Source: Pantoea sp. alder81 (lineage in GTDB: Bacteria > Pseudomonadota > Gammaproteobacteria > Enterobacterales > Enterobacteriaceae). Taken from it: 64,000 bases of DNA. Location: positions 62,001 through 126,000 of the forward strand of contig NZ_JAIUDA010000006.1 in assembly GCF_020179835.1 (NCBI RefSeq), read 5' to 3'. The notes under the pieces were generated by a model, which ran no database searches, was not told the DNA's origin, and saw only the letters and a list, made by a program, of their open reading frames with translations. A program made the translations under genes and the position numbers. Positions 8,048 to 16,736 of the stretch are shown here, in pieces (positions within the stretch are counted from its first letter, which is position 1; each line of letters begins with the position of its first letter).

Positions 8048-8794
8048 ATGAAAACATTGAGTAAGAGTTCGCAGGTTCCGCTCTATCAACAGGTGGTGGA
8101 GTGGATTCGCGAGAGTATTTATACCGGCGATCTGGTGGAGGATGACCGCATTCCTTCGGAGTTTCAGATCATGGATATGCTCGACGTCAGTCGCGGCACG
8201 GTGAAAAAAGCCGTGGCGCAGTTAGTGAAAGAAGGTGTGCTGGTGCAAGTGCAGGGCAAAGGCACCTTCGTTAAGAAAGAGAATATCCGCTATCCATTGG
8301 GGGAAGGGTTGCTCTCTTTCGCCGAATCACTGGAAAGCCAGCAAATTAATTTCAGCACGCAGGTGATCGCCACGCGGGTTGAACCGGCCAACCGTTATAT
8401 TGCCGAGAAGTTACGCATTAAACTGGGGCAGGAAATTCTTTATCTGGAGCGATTGCGTTATATCGATGATGAAAGAGTGATGCTGATTGAGAATCGCATC
8501 AATATGGAACTGGTGCCCGGCATCGCCGAGGTGGATTTTAATCACAATAACCTGTTTCCCACCATCGAACGATTATCGCAACAGAAAATACGTTATTCCG
8601 AAAGCCGCTATGCGGCGCGCTTAATAGGTAATGAACGCGGACATTTTTTGGATATCAGTGAGGATGCACCGGTACTGCATTTAGAGCAGTTGGTGTTTTT
8701 CTCACGCGAATTGCCGGTGGAATTCGGCAATGTCTGGTTAAAAGGGAATAAATATTATTTGGGCACCGTTCTGCAACGAAGAGAGGTAAGCTGA
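8048..8794 (+). CDS. GntR-family regulator with UTRA domain
   Basis: A 248-residue HutC-subfamily regulator. The N-terminal winged helix covers about residues 8-75 (PLYQQVVEWIRESIYTG, RIPSEFQIMDMLDVSRGTVKKA, GKGTFV), followed by a UTRA ligand-binding domain from about residue 90 that normally senses a phosphosugar. ATG 8048 is preferred to GTG 8039 because AGGTG sits seven bases before it. The aldolase gene follows at once, so it heads the PTS operon and probably represses it and the divergent uxuA until the phosphorylated sugar appears. Confidence 0.88.
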   Translation: MKTLSKSSQVPLYQQVVEWIRESIYTGDLVEDDRIPSEFQIMDMLDVSRGTVKKAVAQLVKEGVLVQVQGKGTFVKKENIRYPLGEGLLSFAESLESQQINFSTQVIATRVEPANRYIAEKLRIKLGQEILYLERLRYIDDERVMLIENRINMELVPGIAEVDFNHNNLFPTIERLSQQKIRYSESRYAARLIGNERGHFLDISEDAPVLHLEQLVFFSRELPVEFGNVWLKGNKYYLGTVLQRREVS

Positions 8795-8795
8795 C

Positions 8796-9662
8796 ATGCC
8801 ATTAGTCAACGGTCATCAATTTATTCGTCAACTGGAAAATAAGCGCGTGCTGGCCGGCGCCTTTAATACCACCAATCTGGAAACTACGCTCGGCATATTA
8901 AATGCGATTGAACGCAGTAACGTGCCGAATTTTATTCAAATCGCGCCCACCAATGCGCGTTTGTCCGGCTATGACTACATCTATGAAATGGTGCAGCGCC
9001 GTGCCGCACAGATGGATGTGGCGATCAGCCTGCATCTCGATCACGGCCGCAATATGGATGATATACGCCAGGCGGTGCGTGCCGGATTTACTTCCGTAAT
9101 GATCGATGGGGCTGCGCTGCCGTTTGAAGAGAACATCAAGCTGACGCGTCGGGCCGTGGAATTCTGCCAGAACTACAACGTGCCGGTGGAAGCTGAGCTG
9201 GGTGCGATTCTGGGTAAAGAAGACGATCACGTCAGCGAAGCGGATTGCAAAACCGATCCGCAGCAGGTGGTGGAGTTTGTGCGCGAAACTGGCTGTGACC
9301 TGCTGGCGATTTCGGTCGGTAATGTGCACGGACTGGATGATATTCCGCGCATCGATTTGCCGCTCCTTGCTGAGATTGCGCAGATCACGCCCATCCCGCT
9401 GGTGATCCACGGCGGTTCCGGTATCGCGGACAGCATCTTGCAGCAGTTTGTTAATCATCGGGTGGTGAAAGTGAACATCGCCAGCGACCTGCGCCGTTCC
9501 TTTATCACCAGCGTCGGTCACGCATGGCAGAAAAACCACAACGAAGCCAATCTGGCGGCGGTGATGGCTGATGCACGACAGGCGGTGGAACATGAGGTCT
9601 ACGCGAAGATTCTGCGTTTGAATGATATCAGTGAGGCCGCGTATGCAGGGGATCCAGTTTAA
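8796..9662 (+). CDS. Class II ketose-bisphosphate aldolase
   Basis: A 288-residue zinc aldolase of the FbaA/GatY/KbaY family. Key residues are visible: Asp82 and His83 in HLDHG, Glu134 in VEAELG, His178 in GNVHG and His205 in VIHGGSG. It would cleave a ketose bisphosphate to dihydroxyacetone phosphate and an aldehyde. The start ATG is two bases after the GntR gene's TGA, and the 3' end overlaps the PTS IIA gene by 20 bases. In galactitol pathways a GatY-type aldolase works with a GatABC PTS, as here, but the substrate of this copy is not fixed by sequence. Confidence 0.87.
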   Translation: MPLVNGHQFIRQLENKRVLAGAFNTTNLETTLGILNAIERSNVPNFIQIAPTNARLSGYDYIYEMVQRRAAQMDVAISLHLDHGRNMDDIRQAVRAGFTSVMIDGAALPFEENIKLTRRAVEFCQNYNVPVEAELGAILGKEDDHVSEADCKTDPQQVVEFVRETGCDLLAISVGNVHGLDDIPRIDLPLLAEIAQITPIPLVIHGGSGIADSILQQFVNHRVVKVNIASDLRRSFITSVGHAWQKNHNEANLAAVMADARQAVEHEVYAKILRLNDISEAAYAGDPV

Positions 9663-10116
9663 GCCGCACTACGTGCAGCACCTCAATGAGGGGCTGAGTG
9701 TCGATCAAGTGATTTGCCAACTGGCACAGCCGCTGGTGGATGAAGCGCTGGTTGTCGCGGATTTTGCCGATCATGTGCTGGCGCGTGAGCAGGATTTCCC
9801 CACCGGTTTACCGACGGAACCGGTTGGCGTAGCGATTCCGCATACCGACCATCGCCATGTGCGCCACAACGCCATCAGTATCGGCATTCTGCCGCAGCCG
9901 GTGACGTTTGCCGATATGGGCGGCGAGCCAGAACCGGTGCCGGTACGCGTAGTGTTTCTGCTGGCACTGAGTGAAAGCAATAAGCAATTAAATGTGTTGG
10001 GCTGGATTATGGAACTGATTCAGGATAGCGATTTTATGCAGCAGTTATTGCTGCTCAACGATCAGCAGATTTATCAACGCATCACAGAAACCATGACCGA
10101 ACGAGGTGAAGTATGA
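9643..10116 (+). CDS. PTS IIA component, galactitol/fructose type
   Basis: A 157-residue cytoplasmic EIIA of the PTS_EIIA_2 type. The phosphorylatable His is in GVAIPHTD (His67). It accepts phosphate from HPr and passes it to IIB. ATG 9643 lies within the end of the aldolase gene and is preceded by GTGAGG; the earlier frame extension shows no start with a ribosome site. The stop overlaps the IIB start by four bases, so IIA and IIB are translationally coupled. Confidence 0.87.
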   Translation: MQGIQFKPHYVQHLNEGLSVDQVICQLAQPLVDEALVVADFADHVLAREQDFPTGLPTEPVGVAIPHTDHRHVRHNAISIGILPQPVTFADMGGEPEPVPVRVVFLLALSESNKQLNVLGWIMELIQDSDFMQQLLLLNDQQIYQRITETMTERGEV

Positions 10117-10397
10117 GCCAGACGATTTTATTTGTATGCGCTACCGGAATTGCCACATCGACTGCCGTGACAGAGAAGGTCATGGAATATTGCCAGGAGC
10201 ACGGTCTTAATGTGAATTACTCTCAAACCAATGTCGCTTCTCTGCCAAATAATACGGACGGAGTAGCACTGGTGGTTTCCACCACTAAAGTGCCTTATGA
10301 ATTAGATATTCCGGTGGTTAACGGCTTACCGATTATTACAGGTATAGGCGAAGAGAAAGTGCTGGAAAAAATTGTCGAAATTTTGAAAAACAAATAA
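10113..10397 (+). CDS. PTS IIB component, galactitol type
   Basis: A 94-residue EIIB of the lactose/galactitol fold. The active-site Cys9 sits in the P-loop FVCATGIATST. It transfers phosphate from IIA to the incoming sugar bound by IIC. It starts inside the IIA stop (ATGA). A 78-base spacer with a small GGCG-CTAA-CGCC hairpin separates it from IIC, which could tune relative expression. Confidence 0.87.
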   Translation: MSQTILFVCATGIATSTAVTEKVMEYCQEHGLNVNYSQTNVASLPNNTDGVALVVSTTKVPYELDIPVVNGLPIITGIGEEKVLEKIVEILKNK

Positions 10398-10475
10398 CCA
10401 CTTATTTATTTAATCCGATTGCAATAATGGGGCGCTAACGCCAGGTCCGTTTACGCCCGTCATAAGGGGTCTGCC

Positions 10476-11834
10476 ATGAATGAAATCGCTCATAGCCTCT
10501 ACACCGTGGTGCAATATATATTGGGTTTTGGCCCAACCGTATTATTGCCGCTGGTGCTGTTTATTCTTGCACTGTGCTTTAAGGTCAAACCGGCCAAAGC
10601 CTTGCGCTCTTCGTTAACCGTAGGGATTGGCTTCGTCGGGATCTACGCCATCTTCGATATTCTCACCAGTAATGTTGGCCCGGCTGCGCAAGCAATGGTA
10701 GAGCGCACCAATATTAACCTGCCAGTGGTGGATCTCGGCTGGCCGCCGCTTTCCGCCATTACCTGGGGATCGCCGATTGCACCGTTTGTTATTCCGCTCA
10801 CTATATTAATCAACGTGGCGATGCTGGCAATGAACCGCACCCGCACTGTCGATGTGGACATGTGGAACTACTGGCACTTTGCGCTGGCTGGTACGCTGGT
10901 TTACTACAGCACAGGCAGTTTCTTCCTCGGATTGCTGGCCGCCGCCATTGCCGCGATTGTGGTGCTGAAACTGGCTGACTGGTCCGCGCCGATGGTGCAG
11001 AAATACTTTGGTCTGGAAGGAATTTCACTGCCGACGCTGTCAGCCGTGGTGTTCTTCCCGGTGGGCTTGCTGGTGGACAAAATCATCGACAAGATCCCCG
11101 GTCTTAATCGTATCCACATCGATCCACAAACCGTGCAGAAGAAGCTGGGTATCTTTGGTGAGCCGATGATGGTCGGCACCATTCTGGGCCTGCTGCTGGG
11201 GGTGATTGCCGGTTATGACTTCAAGCATATCCTGCTGCTCGGCATCAGCATTGGCGGCGTGATGTTTATTCTGCCACGCATGGTACGCATCCTGATGGAA
11301 GGCCTGTTGCCGCTGTCGGAAGCGATCAAGAAGTACCTCAACACCAAATACCCTGGCCGTGACGATCTTTATATCGGGCTGGATATCGCGGTGGCAGTGG
11401 GCAACCCGGCGATCATCTCTTCCGCGCTGCTGCTGACGCCGATTTCCGTGTTCATCGCCTTTATCCTGCCAGGCAATCAGGTGCTGCCGCTGGGCGATTT
11501 GGCGAACCTCGCGGTGATGGCTTCGATGATAGCGCTGGCCAGCCGTGGCAACATCTTCCGTACCGTGCTGGCGGCGATACCGGTAATCGTGGCGGATCTG
11601 TGGATTGCGACCAAAATTGCGCCGTTTATTACCGGCATGGCGAAAGACGTGAACTTCAAGTTTGCCGAAGGCTCCAGCGGTCAGGTCTCCAGCTTCCTCG
11701 ACGGCGGTAACCCGTTCCGCTTCTGGCTGCTGGAAATCTTCAACGGCAACGTGATAGCGATTGGCCTTGTGCCGGTGGTGGGTCTGGTGCTGTGGGGCAT
11801 CTTCCGTCTGACACGAGGTGCCGTGTATGCCTGA
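10476..11834 (+). CDS. PTS IIC component, galactitol type
   Basis: A 452-residue inner-membrane permease of the GatC family with about ten hydrophobic segments, beginning with VVQYILGFGPTVLLPLVLF and the usual KPAKALRSSLTVGIGFVGI. It carries the sugar through the membrane while IIB phosphorylates it. The 3' end overlaps the FGGY kinase start by eight bases. Galactitol-type IIC proteins serve alditols and some pentoses or sugar acids, so specificity is open. Confidence 0.88.
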   Translation: MNEIAHSLYTVVQYILGFGPTVLLPLVLFILALCFKVKPAKALRSSLTVGIGFVGIYAIFDILTSNVGPAAQAMVERTNINLPVVDLGWPPLSAITWGSPIAPFVIPLTILINVAMLAMNRTRTVDVDMWNYWHFALAGTLVYYSTGSFFLGLLAAAIAAIVVLKLADWSAPMVQKYFGLEGISLPTLSAVVFFPVGLLVDKIIDKIPGLNRIHIDPQTVQKKLGIFGEPMMVGTILGLLLGVIAGYDFKHILLLGISIGGVMFILPRMVRILMEGLLPLSEAIKKYLNTKYPGRDDLYIGLDIAVAVGNPAIISSALLLTPISVFIAFILPGNQVLPLGDLANLAVMASMIALASRGNIFRTVLAAIPVIVADLWIATKIAPFITGMAKDVNFKFAEGSSGQVSSFLDGGNPFRFWLLEIFNGNVIAIGLVPVVGLVLWGIFRLTRGAVYA

Positions 11835-13356
11835 TAATGCTGCGGCCATCGTCATTGATATCGGTACGACTAACTGTAAAGTCGCCTGTTTTTCTCGTCG
11901 GGACGCGTCACGACTGGATGAGCGTAAGTTCGTCACACCCAAAATCACTTCACCCACTGGCAACGTCGATTTCGATATCGAAGCGCTGTGGCAGCAAGTG
12001 GTGGCGACGATGCGCAGCCTGATCGCGGCAACGGATTGCCCGGTGACGCATATCAGTATTGCCAGCTTCGGTGAGTCCGGCGTGTTTCTCGACGAGGCTG
12101 GCAATATCCTGACGCCGATGCTGGCCTGGTATGATCGCCGGGGCGAAGAGTATCTCGCCACTTTAACCGAAGCGGACAGTCAGCGGCTTTACCAAATCAC
12201 TGGCTTACCGCTGCACAGTAATTATTCTGCCTTCAAAATGCGCTGGCTGCTGGATAACTATGCGCTGCGTGGGCGCAACGATTTGCGCTGGCTGCATGCG
12301 CCGGAAGTGCTGTTGTGGCGCTTAACCGGTGCACAGCGCACTGACACCACGCTAGCCAGCCGCACGCTGTGTCTCGATCTCCAGCAGGGAAGCTGGTCGG
12401 CGCAGGCCGCCGATATTTTGCAACTGCCGCTGGATGCTTTTGCACCCCTGCTGGCGCCGGGGGAAGTGGCGGGATGGGTGACGCCAGCGTGTCGTGAGGC
12501 ACTGGGTTTAACCCAGCCGGTGAGCGTTACGTTGGCAGGACACGATCATATGGTGGGCGGGCGGGCGTTGCAGCTGCAAACGGGCGAGGTACTGAACTCT
12601 ACCGGCACCACCGAAGGCATTTTACTGCTGCAACCGCAGCCGTTACTCAATGAGCAGGCCCGGCGTGACAAATTAGCGAATGGACGTTATTCGCTGGACA
12701 ACCATTTCACGCTGTTCGCCTCACTGCCGGTGGGCGGCTTTGCGCTGGAGTGGGTCAGCACTACTTTCCGACTGTCACGCGAGGAGATCGATGCCGCGTT
12801 GGTGCAAGCCACGCTGCGCTATCTGAGTGATGAGTGGCAGCCAGAAGGGTTACCGCTGTTTATCCCGCATCTGCGCGGCTCCGGCTCGCCTTACAAAAAC
12901 CGCCATACGCGCGGGTTGATGTACGGTCTGAGCGATACGTTGCCGCACGATGAACTGCTGCTCACCGTGCTACTCGGGCTGACCATGGAGTTTGCCAACT
13001 GCTTTACCTGTTTTGCGGTGCCAGCTGGCCCCGCACTGAAAGTGATTGGCCCGGCCACGCGCAATCCGCTGTGGCTCCAGCTCAAGGCCGACAGTCTGGC
13101 GCGAACGGTAGAAGCCATTGCCTTTGATGAAGCGGTGTCCGTGGGTGCGCTGCTGATTGCCTGCGCGGATGTGCCTCCGCCGGAAGTGCGTGTGGCGCAG
13201 CGCTATCAACCCGACCCACAACGCAGCCGCGCCTTGCAGCGTTATCAGCAGCGCTGGCAGGCGTTCTATCAATTTAAATTGCAGCAGGAAGGCGTTATTT
13301 CCCCCATTAACCAGGAGAACTGTCATGTTGAGTCAAACCGTTACCGTGAAAAATAG
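11827..13356 (+). CDS. FGGY-family carbohydrate kinase
   Basis: A 509-residue sugar kinase with the two actin-like domains of the FGGY family. The N-terminal phosphate loop reads IVIDIGTTNCKV, the catalytic Asp is in LAGHDHMVGG, and NSTGTTEG follows. ATG 11827 is chosen over GTG 11818 because GAGGTG lies six bases before it. Together with a PTS and a class II aldolase it could add a second phosphate to the imported phosphosugar, a step that PfkB-type kinases do in the galactitol pathway. The exact substrate is not recognisable. The end overlaps the HPr gene by 32 bases. Confidence 0.85.
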   Translation: MPDNAAAIVIDIGTTNCKVACFSRRDASRLDERKFVTPKITSPTGNVDFDIEALWQQVVATMRSLIAATDCPVTHISIASFGESGVFLDEAGNILTPMLAWYDRRGEEYLATLTEADSQRLYQITGLPLHSNYSAFKMRWLLDNYALRGRNDLRWLHAPEVLLWRLTGAQRTDTTLASRTLCLDLQQGSWSAQAADILQLPLDAFAPLLAPGEVAGWVTPACREALGLTQPVSVTLAGHDHMVGGRALQLQTGEVLNSTGTTEGILLLQPQPLLNEQARRDKLANGRYSLDNHFTLFASLPVGGFALEWVSTTFRLSREEIDAALVQATLRYLSDEWQPEGLPLFIPHLRGSGSPYKNRHTRGLMYGLSDTLPHDELLLTVLLGLTMEFANCFTCFAVPAGPALKVIGPATRNPLWLQLKADSLARTVEAIAFDEAVSVGALLIACADVPPPEVRVAQRYQPDPQRSRALQRYQQRWQAFYQFKLQQEGVISPINQENCHVESNRYREK

Positions 13357-13594
13357 TACTGGCATCCATGCACGCCCGGCGGCACAGCTGGTCAAAGCGT
13401 TAAAAGGCCATGACTGCCGGGTTACGCTGCGCTATGAGGGTAAGGACGTCAACGCCAGCAGTATGATGAACATCATGCGTGCCGGTATCAAAGCGGGTGG
13501 CAGTGTGGAAGTGTTGTGCGAGGGTGGTGATGAAGCGGGTGTACTGCATCAGGTCGTGACCATGTTTGATCAGCGCTTTGGCGAATCAGAGTAG
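13325..13594 (+). CDS. HPr-like phosphocarrier protein
   Basis: An 89-residue HPr. His15 in GIHARPAAQLV is the site phosphorylated by enzyme I; Ser46 is also conserved in position (NASSMMNIM). ATG 13325 follows AGGAGA at seven bases and begins inside the kinase gene in another frame. It is the last gene of the PTS operon, so the system carries its own HPr beside the general ptsH product, as fructose and some other PTS loci do. Enzyme I is not encoded here. Confidence 0.88.
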   Translation: MLSQTVTVKNSTGIHARPAAQLVKALKGHDCRVTLRYEGKDVNASSMMNIMRAGIKAGGSVEVLCEGGDEAGVLHQVVTMFDQRFGESE

Positions 13595-13602
13595 ATCCAC
13601 AG

Positions 13603-13629
13603 GGCGCTAGCCCAGTCGGCTGGCGCGCT
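13603..13629 (+). terminator. Hairpin after HPr gene, possible terminator
   Basis: GGCGCTAGCC pairs with GGCTGGCGC apart from one G-T pair, shortly after the HPr stop. No clear T run follows, so termination is uncertain. Confidence 0.4.
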
Positions 13630-13803
13630 TTCCACTGCCTGACGGGATTAAAGAAAGTTTTGTTAGCTGAAATAACCTCAATGCTTCGCCGTTCACTCTG
13701 AGCTTGATGCAATTTCCCGCTGCTAATCGGCTTTTCAATTGTTTTATTTATCAGAAACTTCCTGGCAGGCAAAATAGTCATTATTTCCTCTCCGTCAGCC
13801 ATC

Positions 13804-14751
13804 ATGTCCGAAGAAGCGCTACGTCAGCAGGTCCAGAACCTGAAAAAGCATAATGCGCGCTTAAAGCGCATAGCGCATGACGCGCGTAACAAGCTGAGTG
13901 CGGCGCTGGACGGAACCGGTTTATGTTTGTGGCAGCTGGATATTCCCAGCGGCAAGCTGGTGATTTTCAATCGACGCTGGGGTTCGATGCTGGGTTTCCA
14001 GCCGAAAGAGACCAAAGCGCAGTTTGAAGTCTGGCGCGAACGCCTGCACCCCGATGACGCCGATGAAGTGCTCAAGGCGTTTTACGATCATATCGAAGGG
14101 CGCGCACCTTACTATGAAGCGCTGCACCGCATGCTGGGTAAGAACGACAAAATTACCTGGGTGCTGGATCGCGGGCGCGTCACCGAATGGGATGAAGAGG
14201 GCAATCCGCTTAAAGTCACCGGCACGCATATCGATATGACCAAGGAGAAGCAGTATGAAGCGCAGCTCTCTTCTCTGGCTCATCACGATCCGCTGACCGG
14301 CCTGACCAACCGCCACGCGCTGCATACCCAATTCAGTAAAATGAAAGCGCAGGGACCGCTGTGCGTGGCCTTTATCGATCTCGATAACTTTAAGCATGTG
14401 AACGACACGCTCGGCCATCGCAGTGGCGATGAAGTGTTGATTCAACTCAGTCAGCGCATCCTTGATCAGGTGCCACCGAACGTGGTGGTGGGCCGTTTAG
14501 GCGGTGATGAGTTTGTGCTGCTGATGCCGTTCCTGATCGACTTCCCCAAAGTGCGTATCATGATGCAGGCGGTGCTGGATGCTGCGCTGACGCCGTTCGA
14601 TGTGGATAACGGCCATGCGCAGATTGGTGCCTCGATTGGCGTGGCGACGGTGCAATCGCACTTTAACTTCGACGAAGCGTTAACACGTGCGGATGAAGCG
14701 ATGTACCACATCAAGAAGAACGGCAAACACGGATTTGGTTTAGCAGGATAG
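13804..14751 (+). CDS. PAS-GGDEF diguanylate cyclase
   Basis: A 315-residue cytoplasmic protein. It has a short N-terminal coiled coil (about 1-35), a PAS fold with PAC segment (about 36-148, including GLCLWQLDIPSG and GTHIDMTKEKQ) and a GGDEF domain (about 155-315) with an intact GGDEF at 233-237. It should make cyclic di-GMP in response to whatever the PAS domain senses. The RxxD inhibitory site normally five residues before GGDEF is absent, so product inhibition through it is unlikely. No membrane segment is seen. It stands alone, with no obvious operon partner. Confidence 0.9.
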   Translation: MSEEALRQQVQNLKKHNARLKRIAHDARNKLSAALDGTGLCLWQLDIPSGKLVIFNRRWGSMLGFQPKETKAQFEVWRERLHPDDADEVLKAFYDHIEGRAPYYEALHRMLGKNDKITWVLDRGRVTEWDEEGNPLKVTGTHIDMTKEKQYEAQLSSLAHHDPLTGLTNRHALHTQFSKMKAQGPLCVAFIDLDNFKHVNDTLGHRSGDEVLIQLSQRILDQVPPNVVVGRLGGDEFVLLMPFLIDFPKVRIMMQAVLDAALTPFDVDNGHAQIGASIGVATVQSHFNFDEALTRADEAMYHIKKNGKHGFGLAG

Positions 14752-14808
14752 ACGTTTGTGGCTGGGGGATACCGATCCGCGCCATAGGGAGAGAGTCTAT
14801 TTGCAGCA

Positions 14809-14833
14809 AAGCCCTCTCAGCAGGAGAGGGCTT
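14809..14833 (-). terminator. Hairpin after amidohydrolase gene
   Basis: A ten-base perfect stem (14809-14818 with 14824-14833) 15 bases past the amidohydrolase stop; on the minus strand it is followed only by a short TTTG, so it is a weak terminator. It may act for both convergent genes. Confidence 0.6.
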
Positions 14834-14848
14834 CAAATCACAGTTCAG

Positions 14849-16717
14849 TCAAAACGCAAAGCAAGAACAGCCCAGCGCGCCCCAGAATGCATTGTTATCC
14901 GACACTGGCACCGAAGACTGGCGCGCGACATCGTGTGAGTGGCTGTGTACGCCACAAGGCCCGCTGCACTGGTGCACTTTCGGCATCATCGCCGCACGTC
15001 CATTGGCTTGCGGCGGGGCGCTGCGGTAGTGGCCTGGCACGGTGACCACCGGCGACCACTCAGGCAGCACCGGCACCGGCGGCGGTGACAGCGGCGTGAA
15101 TCCGCCCGCGGCATACACCACTTCGCCATCGACCAGCGTCAACACCGATTCAATCCCTTTAATCTCCTCTTCCGGCACGCTGAAGAAATCTTTCGATAGC
15201 AGCACCAGATCCGCCAACTGACCAACTTTGATCTCACCTTTAGCATTCTGCTCGCTGGAGAACCACGCGCTGCCTTTGGTCCACAGCATCAGCGCAGTTT
15301 CACGGTCAATACGCGCATTGTCATCATACAACTGCATGCCGCCGACGGTGCGGCCAGAGACCAGCCAGTACAGCGCAGTCCACGGGTTATAGCTGGCGAC
15401 GCGCGTGGCATCGGTGCCCAAACCGACTGGTACGCCCGCATCTAACATGCGTGCTACCGGCGGAGTCTGTTTGGCGGCTTCTTTGCCGTAGCGATCAACA
15501 AAGTACTCACCCTGGAATGCCATACGATGCTGTACCGCCAGTCCGCCGCCCAGTGCTTTGACGCGCTCAATGTTAGCTTCGGTGATGGTCTCGGCGTGGT
15601 CAAAGAACCAGTGCAGGCCGTTGAACGGAATATCGCGGTTCACTTTCTCGAACACATCCAGCATGCGGCTGATCGATTCGTTATAGGTGGCATGCAGGCG
15701 GAACGGCCAGCGATGCTCCACCAGATGGCGCACCACACGCTCCAGTTCATCTTCCATGCCGGGTGCCAGATCGGGGCGTGGCTCAAGGAAATCTTCGAAA
15801 TCCGCCGCCGAGAACACCAGCATCTCGCCCGCACCGTTGTGACGCAGGAAATCGGTGCCCTGGCCCGGCTTCAGCATATCGGTCCATTTCTCGAAATCGC
15901 CCAGCTCGTTACCGGGATTCTGAGTAAACAGGTTGTAGGCGATGCGCACCGTCAGCTGCTTTTTGGCGTGCAGTTCGGAAATCACATCGTAATCATCGGG
16001 ATAGTTCTGGAAGCCGCCGCCTGCGTCGATGGCGCTGGTCAGGCCAAGGCGATTCAGCTCGCGCATAAACTGACGCGTGGAGTTGACCTGCTGTTCCAGC
16101 GGCAGCTTAGGGCCTTTCGCCAGCGTGGCGTACAGCAGCATGGCGTTAGGGCGCGCAATCAGCATGCCGGTCGGGTTGCCGTTGCTGTCACGCTGGATTT
16201 CGCCGCCCGGCGGGTTCGGCGTGTCTTTGGTGTAACCGACCACGCGCAGCGCAGCGCGGTTTAGCAGGGCGCGGTCATACAGGTGCAGAATGAATACCGG
16301 GGTATCCGGCGCGGCGGCGTTGATCTCGTCCAGCGTCGGCATGCGGCGTTCGGCAAACTGGAATTCGCTCCAGCCGCCCACCACGCGCACCCACTGCGGT
16401 GAAGGCGTACGCAGCGCCTGTTCGCGCAGCATGCGTAGCGCATCGGCCAGCGAGGGTACGCCTTCCCAGCGCAATTCCAGATTGTAGTTGAGGCCGCCGC
16501 GAATCAGGTGCAGGTGTGAGTCGTTAAGGCCGGGAATACCGGTGTGACCTTTGGCATCAATAATCTGCGTATCGCTGCCGGCAAAGCGCATCACTTCCGC
16601 TTCGCTGCCCACCGCGAGAAACTTGCCGTCTTTGATCGCCACCGCAGTGGCTAAAGGGTTGGCGCGATCCACCGTGTGGAATTTGCCGTTGGTAAAAATC
16701 AGTGAGGCCGTTGTCAT
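14849..16717 (-). CDS. Amidohydrolase (YtcJ-like, Amidohydro_3 family)
   Basis: About 622 residues. Metal-dependent hydrolase fold with the HxH motif in GIPGLNDSHLHLIRGG near the N-terminus, FDHAE and GLGTDATR later, and a terminal beta domain (QLADLVLLSKDFF). Such enzymes hydrolyse amides or related bonds; the substrate is unknown. The start is one of two adjacent ATGs (16720 or 16717) eight or fewer bases after GGAG; longer extension overlaps the previous gene without a ribosome site. It lies 19 bases after the ABM-domain gene and is probably co-transcribed with it. The C-terminal 60 residues are Pro/Ser/His-rich and look poorly ordered. Confidence 0.82.
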   Translation of the reverse strand: MTTASLIFTNGKFHTVDRANPLATAVAIKDGKFLAVGSEAEVMRFAGSDTQIIDAKGHTGIPGLNDSHLHLIRGGLNYNLELRWEGVPSLADALRMLREQALRTPSPQWVRVVGGWSEFQFAERRMPTLDEINAAAPDTPVFILHLYDRALLNRAALRVVGYTKDTPNPPGGEIQRDSNGNPTGMLIARPNAMLLYATLAKGPKLPLEQQVNSTRQFMRELNRLGLTSAIDAGGGFQNYPDDYDVISELHAKKQLTVRIAYNLFTQNPGNELGDFEKWTDMLKPGQGTDFLRHNGAGEMLVFSAADFEDFLEPRPDLAPGMEDELERVVRHLVEHRWPFRLHATYNESISRMLDVFEKVNRDIPFNGLHWFFDHAETITEANIERVKALGGGLAVQHRMAFQGEYFVDRYGKEAAKQTPPVARMLDAGVPVGLGTDATRVASYNPWTALYWLVSGRTVGGMQLYDDNARIDRETALMLWTKGSAWFSSEQNAKGEIKVGQLADLVLLSKDFFSVPEEEIKGIESVLTLVDGEVVYAAGGFTPLSPPPVPVLPEWSPVVTVPGHYRSAPPQANGRAAMMPKVHQCSGPCGVHSHSHDVARQSSVPVSDNNAFWGALGCSCFAF

Positions 16718-16736
16718 CATCTCTTCTCCAGTTAGA

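Noticed and set aside
13157-13594. Longer 145-codon frame for the HPr gene
   Set aside because: The first 56 codons lie within the kinase gene; HPr starts at ATG 13325 with a good ribosome site and His at position 15.
15527-16264. 245-codon plus-strand ORF opposite the amidohydrolase gene
   Set aside because: Mirror frame of a clear enzyme gene; composition is His/Gln/Arg-rich as expected of antisense shadows.
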